Shown here: one piece after another, positions 1 to 11,572 of the stretch
How the letters are laid out: every line of letters starts with the position of its first letter
Numbering within the stretch: position 1 is the first letter of the stretch
Assembly: GCA_015847255.1 (NCBI GenBank)
Contig: JADLZK010011597.1
Location: forward strand, 1-64,000
Direction of reading: 5' to 3'
Length of the DNA stretch: 64,000 nt
DNA from: Hyparrhenia diplandra
Taxonomy: Eukaryota; Streptophyta; Magnoliopsida; Poales; Poaceae
Made by a program: the position numbers and the translations under genes
The notes under the pieces: generated by a model
The model's input: only the letters and a program-made list of their open reading frames with translations
Told to the model about the DNA's origin: nothing
Database searches by the model: none

Positions 1-439
1 TCAAACGCCTTGCTCCTGCCCTATAAGTAAACAGCACCGCCACCAAGAGGGGCCCCTTCGGGTTCCGTATGTGGAGCGTGCATCCATGTAGAGGCATATA
101 CACATATACAGCTTCGGTTTTGTATTTTCGATATACAGCTCGATGCAAGAAGGGCCGGCCGGAGGCCCCGGGTTCTCACGCATACACATCGAGCCAGACG
201 TCTACGGCTTCTCTTCTACATACGCATCTCGCCAAGCTCGCACGCCGAGAAGCCAAGCCTAATTGAAGCAGCGTAGCGTCCGGAGCATCGTGTTCTTCAT
301 CGATTGCCCGGCCATCATGTTGCCCCGGTAAGTATCCATTAGTATTCATCTAATCAATATAATATGGCAAGAGCCCAAGCGATTTTATTGTATCATGAGG
401 AAAAAAAAGCTCTAGCAATTTGACAATGTCGTAATCCTC

Positions 440-860
440 GCAAGGCGAGGTCGTTGTCAAGTTGTCGACGATCACTAGGGCAAGAGATCAAGCTGCTCAC
501 TCTTTCAATCTGCTATACGCCCATGGTCGAACCTCGCCGCTGAGGTTCAACAAGGACAAACGTTAACTCGCTGCGCGAGGTCGTTGTCAGTTGTCGATGA
601 TCAATCTAAGTCAGAGAAAAGACCGCAGTAAGTCGGATTGTCTCGCTCATCATTGTGAAAAAACATCAATGAAGGCCAATGATTCGATCTTAAAAAGAGC
701 AAGCAAGCATCAGGTCGCTGATGGAGTATCAAACCAAGCAAGCAACTCGCTGGTCCGTGCAGCTGCATCACCATATATTCATCACGTCGGCCAGTTCAGC
801 CGACCCGACTTGACAACATCAGAAACCCTCGCCGCGCGAGGTCGTTGTCGGTTGTTGATC
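440..860 (+). repeat. Degenerate dispersed repeat, about 130-270 bp apart
   Basis: The phrase 'gcgaggtcgttgtc' followed by a 'gttgtcgatgatcaat'-like tail recurs near 445, 577 and 838, with 'ctcgctcatcattgtgaa'-like text between copies. Spacing is irregular and copies are diverged, which suits decayed tandem repeats inside a retrotransposon. Confidence 0.5.
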
Positions 861-1439
861 AATCAAGTCATGAAGAAAATCAAGGCCGCCGAGACAGGAG
901 TTCCTCGTCGCGATGACATGCTCACAAGATGCGAGTCAGAATTGCTCTGCTCATCACTATGAGAAAAATACCCGTCGTGCTGCTCGTATTGGCCGTAGTG
1001 TTGCCTGGTGGCAGCATCTCACTCACACATACACATCCAAGCCTTACTGCTCTTCGGCATATGCATGTACATGCCGGCGCGCGGTTTGTTGTTTGAGATA
1101 CGCATAGATATGCCGATGGCCTGCTGTTCGAGAAGCTGCCGTATCAAGAATAGATGGTGGTACCTACGCCATGCATACATCAAAGGCCGAAAGCTGCTCC
1201 ATGATCTTGCTGGTTGCTGCACTCCTACCCGAGGCCATGGCCCTGTTGCACATCGGAATCTAAGTCACTGAGAAGCAAGCAAGTCCATCTGGCCGAGCTG
1301 CTCGTACGCTCTCCTTCAACTAAAATCATATCGTACACGCTCATACACGCTGGCTGTACGTTGTGCTTCTTGGTGAGCATCTAATCTAGGTGGTTAATAA
1401 ATTCATGAGCAATTGATCATGATATGCATCTGCTGGGAG

Positions 1440-1695
1440 CTGGCTCTATTTTCTTCGATGGAGATCAAGGGGCATATTGGCTTGATCCCACGATCTTCTA
1501 CATCGGAGAGGTCGCTTTGGCCTGCTCCTTAATTACTACTTTCTACGATAGTGGAGAAGGTCGTATTGGCTTATCTCTATCGTTTTCTTTCACGCCGGAT
1601 GGGTCGTATTGGCCTGATCCATATTATTTCCTATGATAGTGGAGAAAGTCGTATTGGCTCATCCCTATTGTTTTCTACGCCGAAAGGTCGATTGG
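1440..1695 (+). repeat. Diverged short tandem repeats
   Basis: The motif 'gtcgtattggcttatc' and close variants ('gggcatattggcttgatc', 'gtcgctttggcctgctcc') recur about every 50-60 bp between 1,468 and 1,690, separated by 'tttctacgatagtggaga'-like text. I see at least five degenerate units. Confidence 0.55.
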
Positions 1696-1829
1696 CCGAT
1701 TGAGTAAGCCGTTGCAACCAGATTTGGTGTAACGCATGAAGTAATGCAAGTGACGCCGAGAGGCTGTCAATTCGATCTCATGGGAAAGCATCGTCCATGC
1801 AATACCCGCACCACTTTTCATCTACACAT

Positions 1830-2025
1830 CTAGTGCCGACGAGGCTAGACGTAATCTTGGCCGAGTGCCGACGAGGCGAGGTCACTACTCCAACCGGCAT
1901 GTCCCATTGAACGGAATCGACAATAAGTTGCCGGGCACCGACAAGGCGAAAGCAACTCACACACGCCCTCCTTAATGAAGGCCGGCGCACATGATCGGGC
2001 ACCGACGCAGGCGATAGTCATCCCC
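1830..2025 (+). repeat. Short 'gccgacgaggcga' repeats
   Basis: The phrase 'gtgccgacgagg' or 'gcaccgacaaggcga' occurs four times (near 1,833, 1,866, 1,937 and 2,000), each followed by 'tagtc' or 'aggtcac'-like text. It is a short degenerate array of unknown role. Confidence 0.5.
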
Positions 2026-2429
2026 TTCACTAACAACACATTCCGTTTACTTCGACGTGGCGTTAGTGATGTCACGACCAAGCTTCGGTGACATAAAGCC
2101 ACCCATATTACTACGCCATATATCGCATATGGTCGATTTATCAATCAAATACATGACGACCATCAAAGCGCAGCCTTTAATCGAGGTTTTCCACAAGCTC
2201 GTCTTGCGGATATAATTAACCGCCGCGCCCTTGTGCCCCGAATCGGCGAACTACGCAATTTCCTTACAAGTCGATCTCTCCTTAAGCATGACGCGTAACA
2301 CCTGAAGAAGACATCTTTTTCGTTGATCATGTATTTTGTATATTCAAGAAAGAATTAATGAAATATGTGGTTCGAATATGTGTGCATGTGTCTCCCCCTC
2401 GCATTACATTATTTATTCATGTGTTCGCC

Positions 2430-3239
2430 GGTTTTCGACCAAACAGAGTGTAGAGGATGATGCCAATCACCGCGGTACAATGAGAAATCTCCAATGAGCT
2501 CAAGACAATAGACACGATGATTTTTCACCGAGGTTCACGTGCTTGCCGACACGCTACGCCCCTCAAGTGGCGACTCACTTGACGTATGCTAAGCTTAATG
2601 GCCGGTGCCAAATCCCCCTATGGGAGCTCAAGCAAACGATCACAAGAGAGGGTCCAACAAGCCCACGAGCAATCCACTAGTGCTCCTTTTCAAGGAATCT
2701 CCCGCGGGTAAGGAACGACCCCTCACAATCACCACCTGTGGCCTCGAACAAGCTCCAATTGAGCTCAACACCGCCTCTTGCTCCAAGCCGCTAGGGAACC
2801 GGGCAAATTCCAAGAAAACAAGAATCCCGTGGTTTCTCCAAGGATGAAGTGCCTCTAGATGCAACCGATGATGCAATGCACTTCTATCACTCTCAATCTC
2901 ACCAAGAATTCGAGTTATGGAAGGAGAGATGAGTGGAGAGGAGTCTCACAAGCTCAATAGCAAGTTGGAAGCTTCAAATGTGCAAGAGAGAAGTCAATGA
3001 CCCGGCCAACCAAGTATATAGAGCCCTCGAACAGAGTCGTTGCTCTAAAAAATTGCTTGGCGGGGTGACCGACGCACCGACGGAACCACCGGTCCGGCCG
3101 CTGGTCCGTCATCGCTTCGTCGCACGACAAGGGTCGGGCCCATACCGGCGCCCTCCTCCGCGTCCCGGCCGATGCTTCCTGCCGCGGCACCGAGCCAAAC
3201 CGCCAAAACCGGGGGGCAGGGACGCTAGACGCACCCACC
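2430..3239. other. Left flank of Athila-1, LTR-like
   Basis: GC-rich text with several 'accgg' and 'accgac' words ends at the Athila-1 insertion point. It appears to resume after 12,909, where 'ccacc' is repeated. The wording resembles long Copia LTRs of grasses, but no LTR boundary was found. No gene was recognised; the two opposed open frames near 2,933-3,265 look like composition artefacts. Confidence 0.4.
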
Positions 3240-4205
3240 GTTGATGGTAACCAACTACATATCAAACACCGTCAACATACACGAAAACCACCTAGAGATA
3301 GGGGTTTTAAACTAACAAATTCGGCCGGTTTTGGACATTATGGTGGTGGTGGCTATTTTTCCAAGGACCCCCCTCTACTAAGCTATAAAAGGAAGGCTCC
3401 TACACCTCTCTCAACAACCATTCCAAGGAGAATTCAGCACATTTGAGCAAGAGGTAAGCTTAGCCTTCTTCCTATCTTGTAAATTCTAGAGAGTGAGAGA
3501 GAAAAGCTAGAAGGAAACTTGGCTCCTTCTACCGGAGTTGTCGGAGTAACTTCGGTGATCTCGTGTTCCTAGGAGGCCTGAGTGCCGACTTGCCGGGCAC
3601 CACGACGCTTGTACCTCTACGGGCTTCTTACAATTTGGTGAGCAAGCTTGTGTTCATCTTTCGCTTATTGTCTTTCCGATTACATTGTCTTAACTTGTTA
3701 TAGTCTTACGGATCGGTAGATTGTCTCGCCATGAGCGTTAGTTCTTGGTGAAGGAACTCTTTGACCGGGAACCTTGGCCAACATCAAGAATGCGTGACCA
3801 ATAGTGCAAACGTGGTGTTTGGGCTAGCGTTCACCTACCTTTGCGGGCATCCCACCCGGGTCGTGAGGGTAGGCGGCGGGGTTGTGACAGCCTTGTCCGT
3901 CCGTTGTAATCCCTCCATGTTCGGTGTGACGTAGAGCTAATTGCCGGACTCTGCCCGGTTTGGGCGAGGGCCGGTGCCCAAGTAAGGAGATAACAACGCG
4001 AGAAAATCACCGACCGGAAATCTAAGCCCATAGGGAGACCTCATTACTCGTAGAACCTAACCTTGCCTTGGGTAAACACAGTCCGGGGAAGCCCTCAACG
4101 CAACCGCCCTTGCGATTATACGATACCTTTTATCAGGGTGAAGTGCTACAACGGTATTTCCGCGGCTTGCGGACTTTGCCGCTTTCGCTAAGAAAAACAC
4201 CAACA
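3240..4205 (+). repeat. Athila-1 5' LTR, internally deleted
   Basis: It begins 'gttgatggtaaccaacta' and ends 'accaaca'. Compared with the 3' LTR it lacks about 350 bp: text jumps from 'actaacaaattc' straight to 'ggttttggacattatgg', which in the 3' copy lies at about 12,010. A TATA-like 'gctataaaaggaagg' sits near 3,382, consistent with the LTR promoter. Confidence 0.82.
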
Positions 4206-4213
4206 AGCATTTC

Positions 4214-4232
4214 TCGGGCGCCGTTGCCGGGC
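4214..4232 (+). other. Athila-1 primer-binding site
   Basis: 'gggcgccgttgccgggc' lies about 10 bp after the 5' LTR. Athila-group elements carry a primer-binding site of this form, which primes minus-strand DNA synthesis from a host tRNA. Confidence 0.75.
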
Positions 4233-4327
4233 ATGGTTGTCGTAGTTGTATTTTCGGACCTAGTCGACCCCGTGTGTCTAGAATATCTCCTATAAAACAA
4301 AAAAAACCCAAAAACAGTTCCTTACCC

Positions 4328-5352
4328 ATGGAGCAACCCACCATTCAAATCCTATCCGCTTCCTAAGGGCGAGCTCGAGAACCACTCCGATCGACTACAA
4401 GCCAATCACACCTTCCGATTATGAGCTCCGCCCGGCTTTATAGCCATGGTTCGGGCCCGAGCCTTTTCAAAGCTCGAATATGAAAACCCATACCATCACT
4501 TACGGGAGTTTGAGCAGCCTCGTGGATGCCCGACTATTGCGAGGCATGACACATGACACGTTGAGGTGGAAGTTGTTTCCGTTCTCTCTTCACCGAGAGG
4601 GCGACTCAATGGTACGCCCATAACGTAGGGTTGGTAAATGGAGAATGGGAAGAACCGCGAACCGCATTCTCGCGTAGCATTCTATCCCTTATCCGTAATC
4701 GCGGCCCCGCGACAAGAGATCCTCAACTTCCAACAAAAAAGAGGGTGAAACCATAGGTGCAGCACTGGGACCGCTTTTACCATTCTTACCGGATTCGGCC
4801 CGCATCTATCCATCCCCGAACCATGTGTTGTTACAACACTTTTGGCTAGGTTTGGATAGAGCAAATGCACTACCGCTGATTTAGTCGGAGGGTCGCTCGC
4901 ACATAAAACCACAAATGAAGGAGAAGCTCTCCTAAAACCGTATTCTTGAGAATACTCCTCCGCTAGAACCCATCCGAGTAGAAAGCGTAAAACCAGAGGA
5001 AGTCTCTTCGGCCACGCCGAACTGGGAAACATCTTTAGAGATCCCGCTCGAAATGGAACGAGAACCAAAGGAGACCGCATGGTCGGATCTCCCATTTTCG
5101 AGGAAGACCCTGCCCGAGCAATTCGGTAATACTCGACTACGAATAATGGAAGAAACCACCTGTCCCGATTGGTCCCTCGAACCACCACAGACGAACTTTT
5201 TCTCTCGAGAGTCTATTAAGGAGCTAACCGCTATCATGAGTACGGAATGGCTACAGGGAGGAAGGGCCCTCTTTCGAAGAAATTCGATTGAACCATCCCT
5301 CTACGCCTATCCGTTGCAAATACCAAGGGGACGTAGTGGAGGTCATGTATAA
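4328..5352 (+). pseudogene. Athila-1 gag remnant
   Basis: A degenerate Athila-type gag frame starts at the ATG near 4,328. Recognisable pieces are 'HDTLRWKLFPFSL' around 4,557 and 'QWYAHNVGLVNGEWEE' around 4,613, which belong to the retrotransposon gag core. A longer open piece lies at 5,053-5,352. At least several stops and frame changes separate these pieces. Gag would normally assemble the virus-like particle; this copy cannot. The region between about 5,400 and 5,900 should hold the protease, but I cannot point to an active-site motif there. Confidence 0.65.
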
Positions 5353-5929
5353 CCCCTCGTGTGGGCATAAACATCATGTCCAAATCCTTTGCACGGCAAT
5401 GTGACAAGGATGCATTAGAACCCACACAAGACGGACGCGCGCATAGCACCTCGAACCATCGGTAAAAAGCCGTGAGGTTATACACCCACCCGATTCTTTT
5501 CTTCATAGGAATGTCAAACTATCTCTCGATTTTCATATTTTTGATATCCAAGATTTTGACATCCTAATCGGCATCCTTGGAAAAGATTCTTGATCTACCA
5601 CAATCCAGGGATTTAGATGTCAAACCGGGAGGCAAATCATTGTCCATACCCGGTTACTCGAGCCAAAAACTTCGTAACGGACTCCTCCACGAGTATGACA
5701 CACCCGAGGAGGTCAAAGGGAGTCATGCTCTATGAAAACCCCGAAATGCACCTTTAACGTGACGCCCAATTCTTCATAGAAGAAGAGGCGACTCGTGGGA
5801 CACCATAGAACTTCCCCAAGAGGAAGAGCCGACTCGGCCTCCGCTTGAGCTTAAACCCCCGCCCTCCGGCTCACGCTATGTACTCCCTAAACGGTGACAC
5901 ACAAACTCCGGTTATCATTAGTGATAAAC

Positions 5930-8740
5930 TTAGTGCCCGTGACCCGACCCAACTCATAGCCGTTTAGAGAAACATAGATCGGTCTTCGTGTATTCCTTTA
6001 CAAGACCTAAAAGGGGTAAGCCCAACACTCTACACACATCGTATACCTATTGACCCTTCCAAGCATACCCCATCACGCGAACCACGAGAGAAGGCTCAAT
6101 AATGCGATGCGTGAAGTCGTGAAGAAGGAAGTTCTCAAACTTCTTCACGCCGGGATAATCTATCGCGTACCACATAGCGATTGTGTTAGCTCCGGTCCAA
6201 GTGGTCCCTAAAAAGGGAGGAATGACGTCGTTGAGAACTCTAAAAACGAGCTCATTCTGCAAAAGACAAGTCACCTGGGGTGGAGAATGTGCATCGACTA
6301 TAGAAAACTTAACAAGGCGACTAAGAAAGATCACTTCCCGCTTCCATTCATTGATGAGATGTTGGAACGGTTGGCGAAACATTCTTTCTTTTGTTTCCTT
6401 GACGGGTATTACGGGTACCACCAGATCCCGATCCACCCCCCGATGACCAAAGCAAGACCACCTTCACATGCCCATACGTAACCTATGCCTACCGTAGAGA
6501 ATGTCATTTGGGCCGTGTAATGCACCCCCTTCCTTTTTCACGTGTATGATGTCTATTTTCTTAGACATGATTGAAGAGATCATGGAGGTCTTCATGGATG
6601 ATTTCTCGATCCCTATGGTAAGACTTTTGAAAGTCAGTTCAAGAATTTAGACAAGGTCTTGCAGCGATGCCAAGAAAAGGACCTGGTACTAAGGCGAGAA
6701 AAGTGCCATTTCATGGTCCGGAAGGCATCGATCTTGGACACCTAGTGTCCGAGAGGGGGATTGAGGTAGACGAGCTAAGATAGACGTTATCGAAAAGCTA
6801 CCTCCCCCGGTGAATGACAAAGGGATCCGCCTAGTTTCTTAGGCCATGCAGGTTTCTATAGGAGGTTCATAAAAGATTTTTTTCACAAATCTCTAGGCCC
6901 CTCAATAACCTGCGCTAGCCAAGGACGCACCTTTCGACTTCACGGATGAGTGCATGCACGCCGAAACCCTCAAGAAAGCACTCATCTCGGCTCCGATCAT
7001 CCAACCCCCGGATTGGTCGCTGCCGCTTGAAATCATGTGCGATGCTAGCGACTATGCCGTTGGTGCGGTCTTAGGCCAAACCAAAGACAAAAAAAGACGC
7101 ATCGCATATGCTAGCAAGACTCTAACAGAGCCCATTTTAACTATGCCACCACGTAAAAAGAGCTCCTTGCGGTAGTCTTCGCTATCGAGAAATTTTGCTC
7201 TTACTTAGTGGGTGCAAAGATAATCGCTTACACCGATCACGCCGCACTTAAGTATCCGCTCACTAAGAAAGACGCAAAACTCCGGTTGATCCACTGGATT
7301 CTTCTACTCCAAGAATTCGATCTAGAAATAAAAAGATAAAAAGGGAGTAGAAAATACCGCTGCGTATCATTTGTCGCGTATGCAGGTCACTAACATGCAG
7401 AACCTCCGATCAATGACTACATGCGCGACGACATGCTACTAAAGGTGTCGGACTCAATCCATGGTATGCAAACATTGTCAACTTTATGGTTGCAGGATAT
7501 GTACCACCTAGAGAGGACATCGTTTAAAATTGCAAGTAGAAAGCCAACGACACCTTTGGGATGAACCGCACGTATTGCAGTATGTGGTGACGGCTTGCCG
7601 AGAAGATGTGTACAAGGGGGAAGAGGGGATGCAAATCATCGAGAAATGTCATGCATCACCCTACGCTGGCCATACCGAGTATTCCGTACACAAGCCAAAA
7701 TGGGCAAAGGCGGATTCTATGGGCCAACAATGTATGAAGACACAAAAGAATTTATCGAAGATGCCCAAGCTGCCAAAGGACCGAAATATCATCGTTCGTG
7801 ATGCAATGCCCCCTACACTACAACCTTCAAATAGAAATATTTGATGTGTGGGGCATTGATTACATGGGGCCGTTCCTAAGTCTCATGATTGCGAAAAGTA
7901 CATCCCGGTGGCAAGTGGATTATGTGTCAAAATGGGTAGAAGCAATGCCATGCGAGCCGGCCGACGCCAAACATGCACGCAAGATGTTTCACGAAGTGAT
8001 CTTCCCCCGTTCGAACTCCACGCATGGTGATAAGTGACGGAGGATCACACTTCGTGGACAAATCATCTTCGGCATTCCCGGAAGGAACTTGGCGCCAAGC
8101 ACAACATTGCTACCCGCACCATCCACAAACTAGCGTGTGCAAGCCGAAACCTCAAACAAACAAATCAAAAACATACTCTTAAGACGGTCAATCCAGATGG
8201 GGAAGAGATGGAAAAACAAGCTACCGGATGCTCTTCGGGCATATCGGAAAGATATAAAGCCCCCATCGGCATGTCACCGTATTACCGGTATATGGCAAAA
8301 AACTCGCCACTTACCGCTTGAGTCGAACATCAAGCTCACCGGGCCATCAAGAAGTGGAACATGGACGCCAAACTTGCCGGAAAGAACCGAGAGAGGCAAA
8401 TCTCTCATTTGGAAGAATGGCGGAGAAGGAGTACCACAATGCAAAGCTCTACAAAGAGCGCACAAAAAGATGGCATGATCGGCGCATCAAGATCATCAAA
8501 GAATTCACCACGGGCGATAAAGTACTCTTATTCAACTCCCGGGTGAAATTATTCGATGAAGGAAAGGCGAGAAGCAAGTGGAAAGGACCGAGTACACCAT
8601 CATCAACACCTCGCCACATGGCGCGATCACAATCCAAGATGACACCGGTTCGATCCAAAAGGTAAATGGACAACGCCTCAAGCTTTTCTTTGAACCCCTG
8701 CCCGATCTTAACCAAGAGCTTGATAGAATAGATTTATGCT
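5930..8740 (+). pseudogene. Athila-1 pol remnant (RT, RNase H, integrase)
   Basis: Domains in order: reverse transcriptase from about 6,050, with 'MCIDYRKLNKATKKDHF' at 6,287, 'DGYYGYHQIPIHP' near 6,400 and the catalytic 'VFMDDF' near 6,590; RNase H with 'IMCDASDYAVGAVLG' near 7,030 and '[11 protein letters not shown]' near 7,230; integrase with 'FDVWGIDYMGPF' near 7,840, 'VDYVSKWVEAMPC' near 7,918 and 'VISDGGSHF' near 8,030. The tail 'VNGQRLKLFFEPL' near 8,664 closes the frame. Frameshifts occur every few hundred bases, so no functional polyprotein can be made. Order and wording are typical of the Athila lineage. Confidence 0.85.
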
Positions 8741-9140
8741 TTGAAAATAATTAAATCAGCATTTCAAAAAAAGGCTTTTGAGGCCATGTTTATTTTATTT
8801 ACCTTTTTGCCCTCACTAGCTCATGCTGATTTGTGCTTGTTTGATTTATTTATTTATTTTGCACAAATTTCTATTTTCAAAGAATAAATCCAAAAAAAGA
8901 AATCAAACCTGGGATTGGGAATCGGGATTAGAGCTCGCGTGGCAAACGGCATAGTTCAAAATTTCAAACCCACGACCTAACGTGGCCGAAAACCTTCGAC
9001 CGGGGGACGCCAGGTGCGCGCGCACCCCCGGGTGCGCCCGCACGGGCTGGCTCCTGGCCGGGCACCCCGATTGCTTTGTGCCTTTACCCCCGCAAATGAA
9101 TAGCATTGATCTTTGTTTATTCATCAATTTGAATTGTGTC
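8741..9140. other. Athila-1 non-coding spacer after pol
   Basis: AT-rich text, then a GC-rich block 'gcgcgcgcacccccgggtg' near 9,015. No gene is seen. A comparable GC-rich block precedes the internal TATA box in Athila-2 (about 60,960-61,050). Confidence 0.5.
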
Positions 9141-9260
9141 GAGCGGGTGATCCTTGTCCTATAAATACCTCACCTCCCCTCTCCCTCTCCTCACACACTC
9201 ATCTTCAAGCTCACCACTCCCAATCCTCCATACTACTCTTCACCAACCCAAGCAATGGCG
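9141..9260 (+). promoter_or_regulatory. Putative internal promoter of Athila-1
   Basis: 'cctataaatacctc' (TATA core 9,160-9,167) is followed by a CT/CA-rich leader resembling a plant 5' UTR, then by ATGs at 9,255 and 9,266. Athila-2 has the same arrangement at 61,097. This would give a separate transcript for the downstream ORF. That function is inferred from position and sequence only. Confidence 0.5.
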
Positions 9261-10055
9261 AGCCATGCCCTCATCCTCTACAACTCCGCTCGTTCGGGCT
9301 TGCTCCATCAACGACATGGAGACCTCTCTTTCCAAGCAAAGAAGTCGAACCATCAAGCTGCCGCTCCACTTGCCATGCTCCTCCTCACGCTACTCTTCAA
9401 GTGGAGGAACAGCGTGGTGTCCACGGGCAGGTCCGTGGCGCCCAATCCTTGGCCCTCCCGCCCTACGATGGGCACCCACCGGCAACAAGAGGAAGACACT
9501 CAATTTTGGGCGACCGTTCTTCCTCAACGGAGACCAGCCCTTCCACGCCTCCGATGCAAGCTTCCCATACACAAGTTGTTGGTGTTGATCTACCAATAGG
9601 TGGGCGTGGAAAGGGGTTGATGAAGAGGCCTACAAAAAGCCCCCACTCCGGCGACATCTCCTAGCGCTCCCCCTTCGTATCCCGGCGGGCAGCCCCTAGA
9701 AAGGCCCCGAACGTGTTTGAGAGTCGCTCAAGTAGTGAGGGACCTTAGAGGGTACCTGGGCTGTCCCAGGAAGGCACCCAATGTCTTGGAGAGCCTTTCC
9801 GAGGGTACCCCTTCGCTGCACACAGCCGGTAGCAGCTCGGTACCCAAGGAGCCTTCGCTAGCAACGCTAAACGCTAGGGTCAATTCTTTGCGTACGCTAG
9901 TGAAAAGGCTCACCTCGGACGTAGAAGCGGCGGAAGATGAGAACGCAGCAATTAGAACGGAATTAGACTCCTTCCGCCTTGGCTTTAAGACCAAGCTTGT
10001 CGTGGTCGCTAAAGCCGCCAATGCGGGCATGCCCCCTCAAAAGGCCCCCGCATAG
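9255..10055 (+). pseudogene. Athila-1 3' ORF (env-like position) remnant
   Basis: Downstream of pol, Athila elements carry an extra ORF whose role is unsettled (called env-like or ATHILA ORF-1). Here it survives as a broken serine/proline-rich N-terminal piece (9,255-9,660, frame changes) and a C-terminal open piece at 9,717-10,055. The C-terminal piece contains a heptad-like helix around 'LNARVNSLRTLVKRL' and 'AEDENAAIRTELDSF', probably a coiled coil. The conserved core seen in Athila-2 ('RVFQHTPGIDSELLEQ') is not present, so an internal deletion is likely. The assignment is by position and is moderate at best. Confidence 0.45.
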
Positions 10056-11557
10056 GCACTTCTACGCCCCCCGAATAATTTAGGCGCCAAGCACAAACTT
10101 TAATTTTCAGCATTTCCCTTTTTCAATTATTTTGTAATTTCTTCAAGTGCTGCGTCTACATTTGTATTATAATATATTTATGAATTCAACAAAGTTTGTC
10201 TTTGGAATATTGTGTATGTCTCCACTTGTCTTGTTTTTGTCTTGTGCAAAAAAAGAAAATAAAATAGGTACAAAAACAAGTGTGGGGGAGGCAAACCGTC
10301 TCTCTCACAAGTCAAGGTACGCAATGTATAAATTCAAAATTTGACCGGTGGCATACTTTTCTACCACCCATGTTTAAACATGTTGCTAAACCTGAACCCA
10401 AGTTGGCAAAACTCCATCTCTAGTCTACCAATTGAGAAATGGCATGCATACATTTTATTCCTAGCCAAAAAAACTATTCTTTGTTGAGCAACTACCTGTT
10501 AGGGACCTCACGCTCATCTAAAACAATTGAGCTTTGAGATATGGTAGAATGACTTAACACTTGCTCTCTTATGCAAAGAGACTTGGTTTTATTTCAAAAA
10601 TTCAAAATAAAGCATGCTCCCCGGGTTTGACTTAGACAAATCCTACCAAAGCCCCGAACATTGTCATGAATATCCACTATAGCTACTACCTGCAGTAATG
10701 AGTTTTGTCGCCCGTTGATCTGCGTTGAGAGAGGCTCATACTCCCAAGATCGAAAAACACGTACACCCACATATACACGCCGGTTCTCACAATGAGAATT
10801 GCGCACAACATGCATCTTTACCATCCACTAAATAAATACTCCATCTATCATACCATGATCATCTCCTCAGATCGTAAAAGTGTCGTGGCAAAAAAAAAAA
10901 AGAGATTCAGGCTATAGAAAAAAAAGAAAAGAATAAAGAGATGAAAAAATGGACAAGTGTCCGAGGGCGAGTAGAGCCCACATCTCCAAAAAAAAAAAAG
11001 AAGAGAAAAGAAAGAAAAGAAGTAGCCTCAGTATCTCCAAAAGCATACAAAAAGAGAAAAGAGAGAGATCACGAGTCAAGGAGTAACCGCAAAAAGAAAT
11101 ACCACAAATATTTTCCACACACTTTTGCACATTTCGATCTAGGGGTATGGCACCTCTTTCCAACGATCCGTAGCTTGACCCGACAAAACATACAGAGGTA
11201 CGTATGCATCACTCTACTCAAAGATCCACAAAACCCCGCAAAAAAAGATAGGTTGAGTGAGTGCGAGAGAGCTTTGGCAAAGAAACACAAAATGAGTGAC
11301 CATGTGAGAATCAACCATGGAGCATTGCTACTTTATCTTTAAAAATTTGAAAAAATCAACCAAGTCTTCGCACATGAGTAGTAGCAAGGAGATACGATTT
11401 CACACTGCTCCATTGTTCAATCGCCCAAGATAACATGATAGCCACTCTTGAATGCTCACAAAGCGTGTGAGGCCCTAATAACTTGTATGCAGGTCTACAT
11501 CTTGGAGATTGAACCACTCTAGTCCTTACACCTTCACTCGAGGACCAGTAAAGGGCT
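10056..11557. other. Athila-1 3' non-coding region
   Basis: No gene is seen. 'aagtgtgggggaggcaaa' near 10,280 looks like a second polypurine tract. The phrase 'gtccgagggcgagtagagcccacatctcc' near 10,960 (split by A-runs) recurs in Athila-2 near 63,385 and 63,475, so the region is shared by the family. The opposed lysine- or phenylalanine-rich open frames here come from A-rich tracts. Confidence 0.6.
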
Positions 11558-11572
11558 AAGTGTGGGGGAGTT
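11558..11572 (+). other. Athila-1 polypurine tract
   Basis: 'aagtgtgggggag' lies immediately before the 3' LTR, where Ty3 elements prime plus-strand synthesis. Confidence 0.7.

Larger units (their letters stand above)
1..2430. other. Unassigned transposon-like DNA
   Basis: No convincing gene is seen; the short open frames match no family I recognise and overlap on both strands. The stretch holds degenerate internal repeats listed separately. It resembles non-coding internal or LTR sequence of a large retrotransposon, but no LTR pair, primer site or polymerase motif was found, so the class is left open. Confidence 0.5.

Noticed and set aside
9390..9657. Antisense frames over the Athila-1 3' ORF
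   Set aside because: They are shadows of the plus-strand remnant.
10941..11342. 133-aa lysine-rich plus-strand frame
   Set aside because: It is produced by A-rich tracts in the Athila-1 3' non-coding region and opposed by a Phe/Leu-rich antisense frame.
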